Shown here in pieces: positions 9,264 to 17,759 of a stretch of 62,758 bases of DNA (its first letter is position 1; the number at the start of each line of letters is the position of its first letter). The notes below the pieces were generated by a model. The model was not told the DNA's origin. It saw only the letters and a list, made by a program, of their open reading frames with translations, and did not search any database. Origin of the DNA: JAIVHA01 sp965367295 (GTDB lineage: Bacteria > Pseudomonadota > Gammaproteobacteria > DSM-19610); NCBI GenBank assembly GCA_965367295.1, contig CBDUHN010000014.1, positions 1-62,758 of the forward strand. The letters are read 5' to 3'. A program made the position numbers and the translations under genes.

Positions 9264-9836
9264 TCAGGGCGCGGGGGTCGCGTGGCTGCGGTCGAAGTTC
9301 CACATCACTCCCACGGTGGCGAACTTCGAGTCCCTGTCGTAGAAATCCAGATCGAAACGTAATGCCCACCGAGTACCGAGAGGGACAGCAACGCCGGCAC
9401 CCACCATCAGGTGTGCGCTGTTGCTGCGTGAGTAGGGTACGTCGGCGTCATTGTTCATACTGCCCACACCGGCACGGACGAAAGTGGACCAACCGCGGCC
9501 TTGGGGCTGCGATCGGTAGAAGTGGTACATGCCGGAGACTCCGAGATCGCGGTACTTGATACTGCCCGCAGGAGTCAGCGTGACCTTTCCCAGGTCAGAA
9601 TAGTAACCTTCCACGGCCCAGCGATCGCTCAGATCGTACCCCACGAACACCTTGCCACCGGAGCTTTGCGAATCGGAAATGCGAAAGGTAGTTCCGTCGG
9701 TGTCTGGGCTGAGGTGAGAGACTCCCGCACCCAGTCCGCCGTACCAGCCGCGCACTTCGTCGTTGGCCCAGGCACCACTGGTCAGGGCGGCACAGGCCGC
9801 CACTCCCAGCGCGATAACGAAATGATGTTTACCCAT
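9264..9836 (-). CDS. Small outer-membrane beta-barrel protein (OmpA-like barrel)
   Basis: The 190-residue protein has a signal peptide (MGKHHFVIALGVAACAALTSGAWA) and then about eight amphipathic strands. GWYGGLGAGVSHLSP and VGYDLSDRWAVEGYYSDLG are typical of OmpA/OmpX-type or opacity-family barrels. It ends soon after VGVMWNFDRS. The ATG at 9836 has AAGGAG eight bases upstream; an ATG at 9842 is too close to that site. The start lies only 5 bases past the stop of the giant repeat protein, so the two are probably co-transcribed and act together at the cell surface. No ligand can be assigned. Confidence 0.8.
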   Translation of the reverse strand: MGKHHFVIALGVAACAALTSGAWANDEVRGWYGGLGAGVSHLSPDTDGTTFRISDSQSSGGKVFVGYDLSDRWAVEGYYSDLGKVTLTPAGSIKYRDLGVSGMYHFYRSQPQGRGWSTFVRAGVGSMNNDADVPYSRSNSAHLMVGAGVAVPLGTRWALRFDLDFYDRDSKFATVGVMWNFDRSHATPAP

Positions 9837-9841
9837 GTGCA

Positions 9842-12800
9842 TTACTCCTTGTGGCCTGAGCGGCAACTGCGCAGTCGGTTGCGGCCGACAAAGCCGAGCG
9901 AAATGAGGGTTAACAGCAGTACCGGATCAAAGCCGGCGTTACCGGCCATGGTACAGCCGCCCGCACCCTGTAAGCCGGTCTTGATCGCCGTATCCTGGTA
10001 GGCATTGGACTGGAAGTCGAAAACGCCATCGTTGTCGCGGTCGAGATCCGTCAGCGGATACCGTGCTAGGTTGTCGTCACGTCCGTCACCGTCGCTGTCC
10101 ACGAAGTTGTCCACACGTCCGTCACCATTGCTGTCGCTGCCGAAGGCCTCGACCAGATCGCTGATGCGATCACCATCTGAATCGAGGTCGCGGAAATCAG
10201 CGGTGCCGTCGCCGTCGGTATCGATTGCGCCCTTACCCGAGGCGGCGACGTTGTCGTCGAAGCCGTCGCCGTCAACGTCGGTGATGCCGTCGAGCACACC
10301 GTCGCGATCAGCATCGGTTCCACCGTTCTCGAGGACATCGGCCAAGCCATCGTTGTCGCTGTCGAGATCGCGCCGGTCGGGCACGCCGTCGCCATCGGTG
10401 TCGACAATGCCGAGCGTTGTGCTGCTGGCATAGCCGTCGACATTGACTGAAGGTATGCCGCTACCGATCACGCCGTCGCCGTCCGGGTCGCTGTGGCCGC
10501 CCTCGACGACGTCGGCTATGCCATCGTTGTCGCTGTCGTGGTCGCGGAAGTCCGGTACACCGTCACCGTCGGTATCGACCGGCAGTCCGGAGCCGTAATT
10601 GACGATGTCGCTGTCGGCAGCGGTTTCGACAACGTCGGCAATGCCGTTGCTGCCCACCGTGTAGCCTGCGTCGATACGTCCGTCACCGTTGATATCGAGG
10701 GCGGCGGGGTTAGTGGCTCCGGATTCAGCGAGGTCGAACACGCCGTCATTGTCACTGTCCAGGTCGAGGCTGTCTGGGATACCGTCATTGTCGCTGTCAA
10801 CCAGGCCGTTGCCCTCGCCCGTGTCCGGGATGCCGTCATTGTCGTCATCCAGGTCGAAGGTGTCGGGAATGCCGTCATTATCGGTGTCGGTGCTGTCCAG
10901 ATAGTCGGGCCGGCCGTTGCCGTCGGTATCGGGCAGCGGCAGAGGCGTCCCGGCAGTGGTGTCGTCAAAGCCGTCGCCGTTGGCGTCGGTGTAGCCGTCG
11001 ACAATGCCGTTGCTGTCGGCATCACTGCCACCGCCTTCGACCAGATCGAATACGCCGTCATCATCGGCGTCCAGGTCGCGGAAGTTGGCCGCGCCGTCGG
11101 CATCGGTATCCAGCGCAGCCAATACCGTGCCGGTAAGGCCGTTGCCGTCCACGCTCGGGGCGCCGCTACCCATGACGCCGTCGTGATCGGCATCGCTTCC
11201 GCCGGACTCGGTCACGTCGGGAATACCGTCATTGTCAGAATCCAGATCACGGAAGTCCTGGACGCCGTCGCTATCGGTATCGGCCACGGCAAAGTCGAGC
11301 ACACCACCGTCGACGCTGGTCTCGATGGCATTGGCCAGGCCATTGCTGCCCACCGGATTGGCGGCGTCGATACGACCGTCGCTATTGCCGTCAAGGGTAC
11401 CCGGATTGGTGATACCCGATTCGGTCAGGTCGTACAGGCCATCGTTATCGCTGTCGAGGTCGAGGTAGTCCTTGACGCCGTCACCGTCGGTATCCGCCAC
11501 GGCGTAGTTCAGCGTGCCGTTGTCGGCGACGGTTTCGAGCGCATTGGCCAGGCCGTTGCTGCCCACCGCACCGTCGACGCGCCCGTCGCCGTCGCTGTCC
11601 ACGGCAGGGATGTTGGTGATACCGGACTCGTCGAGATCGGGTAAGCCATCGTTGTCGCTGTCGAGGTCGCGGAAGTTCGGAATGCCGTCGCCATCGGTGT
11701 CGGCGGCGCTTTCGATGCTGTCGGGGATGCCGTCGTTGTCCGAGTCGAGGTCGTCCCTGTCGGCCACGCCGTCGCCGTCGCTGTCGCCGCTGCCCTCGAG
11801 CGGATCGGAGATACCGTCACCGTCGGCGTCCGGAATGGAACCCGCGTCGTAGGGATCAGTACCGCCGCTGGTTTCCTCGGCGTCAGTGGCGCCGTCACCA
11901 TCGGAATCGGTATCCAGATAGTTGGGGGTACCGTCGCCGTCGGTGTCGATCACGCCTTCAGTCGAATCAGAGATGCCATCGCCGTCGGAGTCGGTATCCT
12001 GGAAGTCCGGCGTGCCATCGCCATCGGTGTCGGTTGCACCTTCGTCGGTGTCGGGAATGCCGTCACCGTCGGAGTCGGTATCCTGGAAGTCCGGTGTGCC
12101 GTCGCCATCGGTGTCGGGCAAGGCGGACTCCACTACACCGTCACCATCGGCATCGGTGCCCGCCGTCTGGTCGGGATCGAAAGCGTCGTCGATGCCGTCG
12201 GCGTCGGTATCCTGTCCGCTTGCGCCACCTTCGACACTGTCGGGGATGCCGTCGCCGTCGGAGTCGAGATCGCGGAAGTCCGGCGTGCCGTCGCCGTCGG
12301 TGTCGCCGCTGCCCTCGAGTACGTCGGGGATGCCATCGTTATCGGTGTCAAGATCATAAGCATCGACTGTGCCGTCGCCGTCGGTATCGGTACCGGTGCC
12401 TTCGGTGGCGTCGGGAATGCAGTCGTTATCGAGATCGTCGGGGTTGGCGTTGATGGTAATGTTCGATGTGGCCATCGCGCTGTTGCCATCCTGGGTCAGC
12501 ACCGACATCTGGAGATTACGGGTGGTGGAATTGAGCGGGCAGCCGCTTTGGAAGGTCACTTGGGTGGCAATGGTCATTACCGTGCTATCGGAAACGCCAG
12601 TGGCGGAAACCAGGCGGATATTGTCCACGAACAGGTTCGAACCGACTAAGAGACCGCCGGTATAATCGTAGGTGCCACCCACGAACTGAAAGCGATAGCT
12701 ACCGGCGGTTAGCCCGGCCTTGGTGATAGTAACGTAACCTGCGGTGTCGAAGCCGCGCTGGGCGAACAGCACAATATTGTCGCCGGATGTGTCGGTGGTC

Positions 12801-13657
12801 ACCGTGGAGCCGTCGATAAAGTCGCCGTTGCCGTCGACGCGGCGCAGCAGACCGAATACTTCGTAGTGGTCGCCAGTGCCAATGGCCTTGAACTCAAGGC
12901 TGAGGGAATCGCCGTCCACCACGGTGATGACGTTGCTGGTGGCGTAGGGGCCGTGAATCGAGCCATAGCCATCGGTTCTGGCCCCGCCGGGGGGGAGTTG
13001 ATCCTCCGAGCTGATGTTGCCGCTACTGGTCAGTGAGAGCGCCGCAGATCCACTCACGCCCTGGCCGGCGGCCACGGAGCCGTTGAAGGTGACGCTGCTG
13101 TTGGTGACAGTATTGACCGTGCCGGTGCCGCCGGCATATTTGGCGTCGGTAGCCAGATTGATAGTGAAGCCGTCCAGGTCGATTTCCCCGGCGCTGTCGC
13201 CGTACTCCTCGTCATTGACGGTCCATGCGGTTTCCCCGTTTTCAAAACCGGAGTTCTCAAGCGGGGTGGCGAAGAGCAGCTTGAGCGCCCTGCCGCCACT
13301 GCCATCCTCGGTCTGGTCGAGGGAGCCGATGCGCTTGCTGGTGCTGCCGTCACCCAGGTAGATATCGCTCCCGACCAGTGAGATGGCGCCGTTGGCGGTC
13401 GGCGTGCCGCTGCTGGTGAGGACCAACTGGTCGCTGTTCGCGGCATTGGTCAAATTGAAGCGAATGTTTCCCTCGACATAGCTGGTGCCGCCGGTGATGG
13501 AAACGGCACTGGCAATGGGCACAGGAGATTGTCCACCCGTGTATGCCGAGTCACTGAGACCGGTGATGTTGGGTGTCCCCGCCAGGGCGGGGGCGGCGAC
13601 TGCCAGGCCCCCAAGCAGGCCCGCCAGGACCAATTTTCGGTTGTTTCTCGATGACAC
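9842..13657 (-). CDS. Giant thrombospondin-type-3 repeat surface protein with sorting tail
   Basis: The 1271-residue protein has a signal peptide (residues 1-27) and a beta-rich N-terminal region of about 390 residues resembling choice-of-anchor adhesion domains. About 800 residues of calcium-binding repeats follow, of the form DTDGDGTPD / DSDNDGIPD. The C-terminus has GGCTM, a short linker with FDP, one hydrophobic helix and a basic end (RNRLRSCRSGHKE). That three-part tail resembles Cys-containing exosortase/intramembrane-protease CTERM signals of the JDVT type. It is probably processed at the membrane and displayed or secreted; calcium should stiffen the stalk. The repeats make the DNA highly repetitive between about 10000 and 12450, where other frames also appear open. 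Confidence 0.88.
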   Translation of the reverse strand: MSSRNNRKLVLAGLLGGLAVAAPALAGTPNITGLSDSAYTGGQSPVPIASAVSITGGTSYVEGNIRFNLTNAANSDQLVLTSSGTPTANGAISLVGSDIYLGDGSTSKRIGSLDQTEDGSGGRALKLLFATPLENSGFENGETAWTVNDEEYGDSAGEIDLDGFTINLATDAKYAGGTGTVNTVTNSSVTFNGSVAAGQGVSGSAALSLTSSGNISSEDQLPPGGARTDGYGSIHGPYATSNVITVVDGDSLSLEFKAIGTGDHYEVFGLLRRVDGNGDFIDGSTVTTDTSGDNIVLFAQRGFDTAGYVTITKAGLTAGSYRFQFVGGTYDYTGGLLVGSNLFVDNIRLVSATGVSDSTVMTIATQVTFQSGCPLNSTTRNLQMSVLTQDGNSAMATSNITINANPDDLDNDCIPDATEGTGTDTDGDGTVDAYDLDTDNDGIPDVLEGSGDTDGDGTPDFRDLDSDGDGIPDSVEGGASGQDTDADGIDDAFDPDQTAGTDADGDGVVESALPDTDGDGTPDFQDTDSDGDGIPDTDEGATDTDGDGTPDFQDTDSDGDGISDSTEGVIDTDGDGTPNYLDTDSDGDGATDAEETSGGTDPYDAGSIPDADGDGISDPLEGSGDSDGDGVADRDDLDSDNDGIPDSIESAADTDGDGIPNFRDLDSDNDGLPDLDESGITNIPAVDSDGDGRVDGAVGSNGLANALETVADNGTLNYAVADTDGDGVKDYLDLDSDNDGLYDLTESGITNPGTLDGNSDGRIDAANPVGSNGLANAIETSVDGGVLDFAVADTDSDGVQDFRDLDSDNDGIPDVTESGGSDADHDGVMGSGAPSVDGNGLTGTVLAALDTDADGAANFRDLDADDDGVFDLVEGGGSDADSNGIVDGYTDANGDGFDDTTAGTPLPLPDTDGNGRPDYLDSTDTDNDGIPDTFDLDDDNDGIPDTGEGNGLVDSDNDGIPDSLDLDSDNDGVFDLAESGATNPAALDINGDGRIDAGYTVGSNGIADVVETAADSDIVNYGSGLPVDTDGDGVPDFRDHDSDNDGIADVVEGGHSDPDGDGVIGSGIPSVNVDGYASSTTLGIVDTDGDGVPDRRDLDSDNDGLADVLENGGTDADRDGVLDGITDVDGDGFDDNVAASGKGAIDTDGDGTADFRDLDSDGDRISDLVEAFGSDSNGDGRVDNFVDSDGDGRDDNLARYPLTDLDRDNDGVFDFQSNAYQDTAIKTGLQGAGGCTMAGNAGFDPVLLLTLISLGFVGRNRLRSCRSGHKE

Positions 13658-14023
13658 GGCTGTCTCCCTCTATGCGCATCAGGTTGTGAACTGGTTCACG
13701 CTGGCCGATTCTGCATGGCTTGCTGGCAATATGCTTTTGCGATACCTGACAGGCCCTTTGCCACAGAGGAATCTTTCAATTTTATTGTGGGATCAGGGGG
13801 AGCAGGCATGCCCCCCCGCGGGGGGATGTAAAGTCGGCCCACTGCATGCGGATTGCATCTGACTGCTCCGTGCGGCGGGCGCCTTTGCTTGAGGGTGTTA
13901 TTCTTTTGCTGGAGAGGAAATTTCCGCATCCTGAGATATACCCCATTTGACATGGGGCTTAGTTAGGGCAATATGCGGATAACCCACGTGTTTTAACCTT
14001 CCGATGTGCCCGTGCGAAACCAT
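13658..14023. promoter_or_regulatory. Divergent intergenic region with two inverted repeats
   Basis: This 366-base region separates the repeat-protein gene (leftward) from the two-component genes (rightward). It holds a perfect 14-base palindrome of six C, GC and six G at 13812-13825, and an inverted repeat CCCCAT/ATGGGG at 13941-13957 with a five-base loop. Either could be an operator for the neighbouring AraC-type response regulator. I could not place convincing -35/-10 boxes. No coding frame here looks real. Confidence 0.4.
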
Positions 14024-14794
14024 ATGAACAGTAAATCCAGCATATTGCTGGTCGATGATTCTCCCGACGAACAAAGTCGCCTGCTGGATATGCTGCGCCC
14101 GCATTTCCGTACGGTTGTGGCGTTCAATGGCAAACAGGGCTATCAGAGGGCCCTGGCTTCCCAGCCCAACCTGATCCTGCTGGACGTGCGTATGCCGCAG
14201 ACCGATGGCTTTTCCGCATGCAGGCTGCTGAAGGCCGACCCGGCGACGCGGGATATCCCGGTGATCTTCCTCACCTCCGCCATTGCGCCCCATGAACGCA
14301 TCGAGGGGCTTACCATCGGCGGGGTCGACTATATAAGTAAGCCCTTTGTCGTCGAGGAGGTATTGGCGCGTATCCGCATTCACCTCGGGCTTGCCGTCCG
14401 CGCTCGCACCGCCATCGTGTCGGAGCCGGAACCGACGGCGCACAACCCGGACGAAGTACTGGTTGCGGCTGCCATGCAGCTGATGACGGAGCACCTTGGC
14501 GCCCAGCTGTCCCTGGTGGAAATTGCCAGGCGTATCGGCACCTACGAAAAGAGACTGTCGCAGGTATTCCGCGCCCAGACAGGGCACACGGTATTCGGCT
14601 TTTTGCGCGAAGAGCGGATTCGCCGCGCTAGCTGGCTGCTGGCCCATACCGACATGGGCATCATGGATATTGCCCTCGAAGTCGGATTCCAGAGCGCCGC
14701 CAATTTCACCACTGCGTTCCGTGAACGCATGGGGGTTACGCCTTCGTCATACCGGCATGCGATGCGGGAAGAGTCAACCTGCAATGCTGGCTAA
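14024..14794 (+). CDS. Response regulator with AraC-type DNA-binding domain
   Basis: The 256-residue protein has a receiver domain (residues 1-120) with the acidic pair in LLVDDSP, the phosphoacceptor Asp in LILLDVRMP, a Thr in IFLTSAI and the Lys in YISKPF. An AraC-type double helix-turn-helix (about residues 155-252) ends with FQSAANFTTAFRERMGVTPSSYR. It should bind DNA when phosphorylated. ATG 14024 begins right at the receiver; the GTG at 14006 adds nothing family-like. Its stop overlaps the start of the histidine kinase by 11 bases, so the kinase is its probable partner. Targets are unknown; the divergent repeat-protein operon is the nearest candidate. Confidence 0.88.
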   Translation: MNSKSSILLVDDSPDEQSRLLDMLRPHFRTVVAFNGKQGYQRALASQPNLILLDVRMPQTDGFSACRLLKADPATRDIPVIFLTSAIAPHERIEGLTIGGVDYISKPFVVEEVLARIRIHLGLAVRARTAIVSEPEPTAHNPDEVLVAAAMQLMTEHLGAQLSLVEIARRIGTYEKRLSQVFRAQTGHTVFGFLREERIRRASWLLAHTDMGIMDIALEVGFQSAANFTTAFRERMGVTPSSYRHAMREESTCNAG

Positions 14795-16928
14795 TGCATT
14801 CAATGAAAAGCGTCGGCTGCTCCTGTGGTTGACCATACTGCTCACGGTGGGATTTGCCGTCACCAGCATGGCCAGCTATTTTGTCTCCAGGAGCGCGATT
14901 CGGCACGAAATCACCACCAATGAACTGCCGTTGACGGCGGACAACGTCTATTCGGAAATACACAAGGATCTGATTCGTATCGTGTTCATCTCGTCCATGA
15001 TGGCGCACGATACGTTTCTGCACGACTGGGTGCTGGAAGGCGAGAATGATGGCAGCAAGGTCGAAAAATATCTTAAAGAGATCCAGCGCAGATACGACAC
15101 CATTACCAGCTTTTTTATTTCAGAACAGAGCCGCACCTATTACAACGAAAACGGCATCCTCAAGACACTGTCAGAGCGCAGCCCGGTGGATGCGTGGTAC
15201 TTTCGCGCGCGCGAAATTTCATCGCCCTACGAACTGAATATCGATCTGGCCGAGGCGCATGGAAACACACTGACCATATTCATCAATCACCGTGTTATCG
15301 ACTCTTCTGGCAAGTTCATCGGTATCGTCGGTGTCGGCCAGACAGTGGACAGTCTGAGGACACTGATTGACCGCTACCAGACCCGCTATCAGCGCACGGT
15401 ATATCTTGTTGATCGACAGGGTCGTGTGGTTTTACACGGCAGCGATTTTGCGCATGCATTTGAGAACATTCACGCCATTCCCGGCCTCGGTGAACTAGCC
15501 GACTCCCTGCCCATTGGCACGGATGGGGCCTACCAGTTCGATCGTGAAGGCCAGACCTATCAGCTGAATACACGGTTCATTCCTGAACTGGACTGGTACC
15601 TGATGGTGGAAAAGTCGGAAAGCAAGGCGATCAAAAAAATCCTCTACACGATGCTCATCAATCTCGGGTTATGTACGGTGATCACGCTGGCAGTGGTGCT
15701 GCTGGCCCGGTTGAGCATCAATCGTCATCAAGGTCGTCTGCAGAATGTGGTGGAAAAACACACAGCCGAACTCAATTTGGCGCTGGACGAGACACGGGCC
15801 GCAAATCAGGCCAAGAAACAGATGCTTGCCTATATCAGCCACGACCTGCGCACACCCCTGTCCAGTATCATCCACTATGCTCGCCTGCTCGGCACTGAAC
15901 AGGGACGTAACGTGCCGAACTACGCTGCCATAATCGAGAAGAATGCCCTCAATCAAATGGAAATGATTGAGGACTTAATGGAGTACTCGCGCGTCGATCT
16001 GGGACAACTCACGGTGTCCCCCTCCCCAACATACATTCATTCCTTTCTGCATGATCTGGCGGAACAGGGCAAGCTGATGGCAGCGCGCGGTAACAACCGG
16101 TTTGTAATGGTTGTAGACGAACAGCTTCCTCCGGTGGTGGTAATTGACCCCTACCGTCTGAAACAAGCACTTAACAATCTGTTGTCCAACGCGGCCAAAT
16201 TCACATCCGGGGGAGATGTCAGATTCCAGGTGGACGTACTATCACCGCATGCCAGCGGGGACCATGCACGGTTGCGGTTTGCGGTATTTGATACCGGCTC
16301 CGGTATTCCACAAAATGCACAACAGCGCATCTTTATGCCCTATGAACGCGGAGAGTCGATGGCACCTGGTTCGGGTCTTGGCCTGACCATCGCGCGACAG
16401 GTGGTGCGATGCATGGGGAGCGAACTGGAGCTTGAAAGCGTCAACGGAAAAGGTAGCCGGTTCTGGTTCGACATACCACTGGAAACGGCGGACGAGGAAT
16501 CTGTTCTACAACCCGTGCATGCCTTTCCTGCACCGGAGCTATTCGGGAAAGGTAAGTGCATATTGCTGATCAACACTGATCCGACGATGCGCGATTACCT
16601 GAGCGAGGTTCTGGCCCTGGCCGATTTCGATGTGGAGCACGTGGCGGACGTGGGTGTGGGGGAGCGCGCCCTGACCGAAAAGACCTTCCATGCCGTACTG
16701 CTTACAGGCATCATCCCGCAACAAGATGCATGGGACTTCCTGGCCAGTGTCGATAAAATGGGTCTTGCCCACGCACCACAGGTTATTCTGTGTTCCGGCC
16801 TGCCCCTGCGCCGTCCCGAGGGCGTACCTATTAACCTTGATTTCAGTGCATTCATGCTCAAGCCGATCAATGCCGAAGAATTGCTGAACACATTGCAGGA
16901 ACTTTTGTGCCATAGCTGCACAGCCTAA
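14784..16928 (+). CDS. Hybrid sensor histidine kinase with degenerate receiver
   Basis: The 714-residue protein has a membrane helix at about 11-35, a periplasmic double-Cache-like sensor (about 40-290) and a second helix at about 296-320. A coiled linker and a HisKA domain follow, with the phospho-His in ISHDLRTPLS (residue 353). The ATPase domain shows QALNNLLSNAAKF, DTGSGIP and GSGLGLTIARQ. The C-terminal receiver-like domain (about 598-714) lacks the phosphoacceptor Asp: where LLD is expected it reads VLLTGIIP. It keeps the Lys in FMLKP. That domain may be a pseudo-receiver tuning the kinase. The start at 14784 lies inside the regulator gene, which gives translational coupling. Confidence 0.88.
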   Translation: MLANAFNEKRRLLLWLTILLTVGFAVTSMASYFVSRSAIRHEITTNELPLTADNVYSEIHKDLIRIVFISSMMAHDTFLHDWVLEGENDGSKVEKYLKEIQRRYDTITSFFISEQSRTYYNENGILKTLSERSPVDAWYFRAREISSPYELNIDLAEAHGNTLTIFINHRVIDSSGKFIGIVGVGQTVDSLRTLIDRYQTRYQRTVYLVDRQGRVVLHGSDFAHAFENIHAIPGLGELADSLPIGTDGAYQFDREGQTYQLNTRFIPELDWYLMVEKSESKAIKKILYTMLINLGLCTVITLAVVLLARLSINRHQGRLQNVVEKHTAELNLALDETRAANQAKKQMLAYISHDLRTPLSSIIHYARLLGTEQGRNVPNYAAIIEKNALNQMEMIEDLMEYSRVDLGQLTVSPSPTYIHSFLHDLAEQGKLMAARGNNRFVMVVDEQLPPVVVIDPYRLKQALNNLLSNAAKFTSGGDVRFQVDVLSPHASGDHARLRFAVFDTGSGIPQNAQQRIFMPYERGESMAPGSGLGLTIARQVVRCMGSELELESVNGKGSRFWFDIPLETADEESVLQPVHAFPAPELFGKGKCILLINTDPTMRDYLSEVLALADFDVEHVADVGVGERALTEKTFHAVLLTGIIPQQDAWDFLASVDKMGLAHAPQVILCSGLPLRRPEGVPINLDFSAFMLKPINAEELLNTLQELLCHSCTA

Positions 16929-17328
16929 AAACGTCCCACATTATCTCGGGCAGGGGTAGGCGGACACAGGCTTTGTGCCGCGCACCATCGAGGGATGGTA
17001 TAAAGACGAGGATTACACTCGGCAAGTCACTGACCGCATGGACGACGCTGACCTTTCACTCCGGTCTGAAGTCGGTAATACACCATCGATTACCTGCCGT
17101 CTTCGCGCAGAATTGTTCCCGATTTTGACTCACACCGTCCCGCCAAGCGACCTGATCAGCGCAAGCGCCCTGAACACACGACACCAGGGATCACAACGAC
17201 CGCTTGCATGAGGGTCATTGCCGTAACACATCGACTTGCATTCTGCTTTAGTCAAAAAAAAGGGGGCTTGTCAGCCCCCCCCAAAAGGAGGAGTTCTGTT
17301 AGTACGAAACCGGCCGCACCTTGAGAAA
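16929..17328. other. Intergenic region after the kinase gene
   Basis: About 400 bases contain no gene I can support. One open frame (16975-17211) has no family features and no ribosome-binding site. The main structure is the hairpin at 17262-17279, listed separately. An A-rich, GGAGG-containing stretch just after that hairpin resembles a ribosome-binding site, but no start codon follows at the right distance. Confidence 0.4.
17262..17279 (-). terminator. Rho-independent terminator for leftward transcription
   Basis: GGGGGCT (17262-17268) pairs with AGCCCCC (17273-17279) around a four-base loop. Eight A residues on the + strand just before it (17254-17261) become a T-tract on the - strand. 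The terminator therefore stops leftward transcripts. The nearest leftward gene is the glucan synthase ending at 17760, so its transcript may run antisense across the Fis-type gene before ending here. Confidence 0.65.
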
Positions 17329-17541
17329 ATGCCAACATGGCTATCTCAGGATAGATATCTCAATGCCATCCTGGGAAATGGCCACGGGAGTTCCATGACC
17401 GTTATTGCCAGCTTCATCGCAGACCTGCGCTACGCCAGAGCAGTACTTGCCGAGGCCGGCGGCAACAAATCTGAAGCGGCGAGAATCCTGAAGATCGACT
17501 ATAAGACCCTGGAAAAGCGCCTCAGATACGGAGAAGACTGA
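17329..17541 (+). CDS. Orphan Fis-type helix-turn-helix protein
   Basis: The last 45 residues (ARAVLAEAGGNKSEAARILKIDYKTLEKRL) are a classic Fis / NtrC C-terminal DNA-binding domain. No AAA+ or receiver domain precedes it, so this is a stand-alone small DNA-binding protein of about 70 residues. The start is uncertain. ATG 17329 gives 70 residues; ATG 17395, preceded by GGGAG, gives 48 residues starting just before the domain. The open frame extends back to 17236, but that part overlaps the hairpin and looks non-coding. It may be a nucleoid-type regulator or the detached tail of a sigma-54 activator. Confidence 0.6.
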   Translation: MPTWLSQDRYLNAILGNGHGSSMTVIASFIADLRYARAVLAEAGGNKSEAARILKIDYKTLEKRLRYGED

Positions 17542-17759
17542 CTTTCCACGAAACCCTCTCCTTAGCCTGAACATTTGAACACATCATCGAAACGAAACGA
17601 GACGTTTCCAGAGCCGATTCCACATGGGTAACCAGGACATGCGCATCCGGTGTTGTCGACATGGGGTGGGCTTTTGCTCATGGTTCAAGCAGGGAATGCA
17701 GCATCATTGTGGGTATGGATTCATTCGCATCGCCATACATGCCCGGAGTGGTAATACGT

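Noticed and set aside
10005..12489. Several long open frames on both strands (for example + 10493-11644 and - 12133-12489)
   Set aside because: They are shadows of the repetitive Asp/Gly codons of the thrombospondin-type-3 gene. Their proteins are low-complexity products of the repeat unit with no start signals.
9842..13657. The repetitive DNA as a CRISPR array or satellite
   Set aside because: The repeats are imperfect, in frame and encode calcium-binding units; there are no constant repeats with unique spacers.
13735..13752. A sigma-54 promoter (TGGC...TTGC) before the response regulator
   Set aside because: The spacing between the GG and GC elements is about two bases too long for a functional -24/-12 pair.
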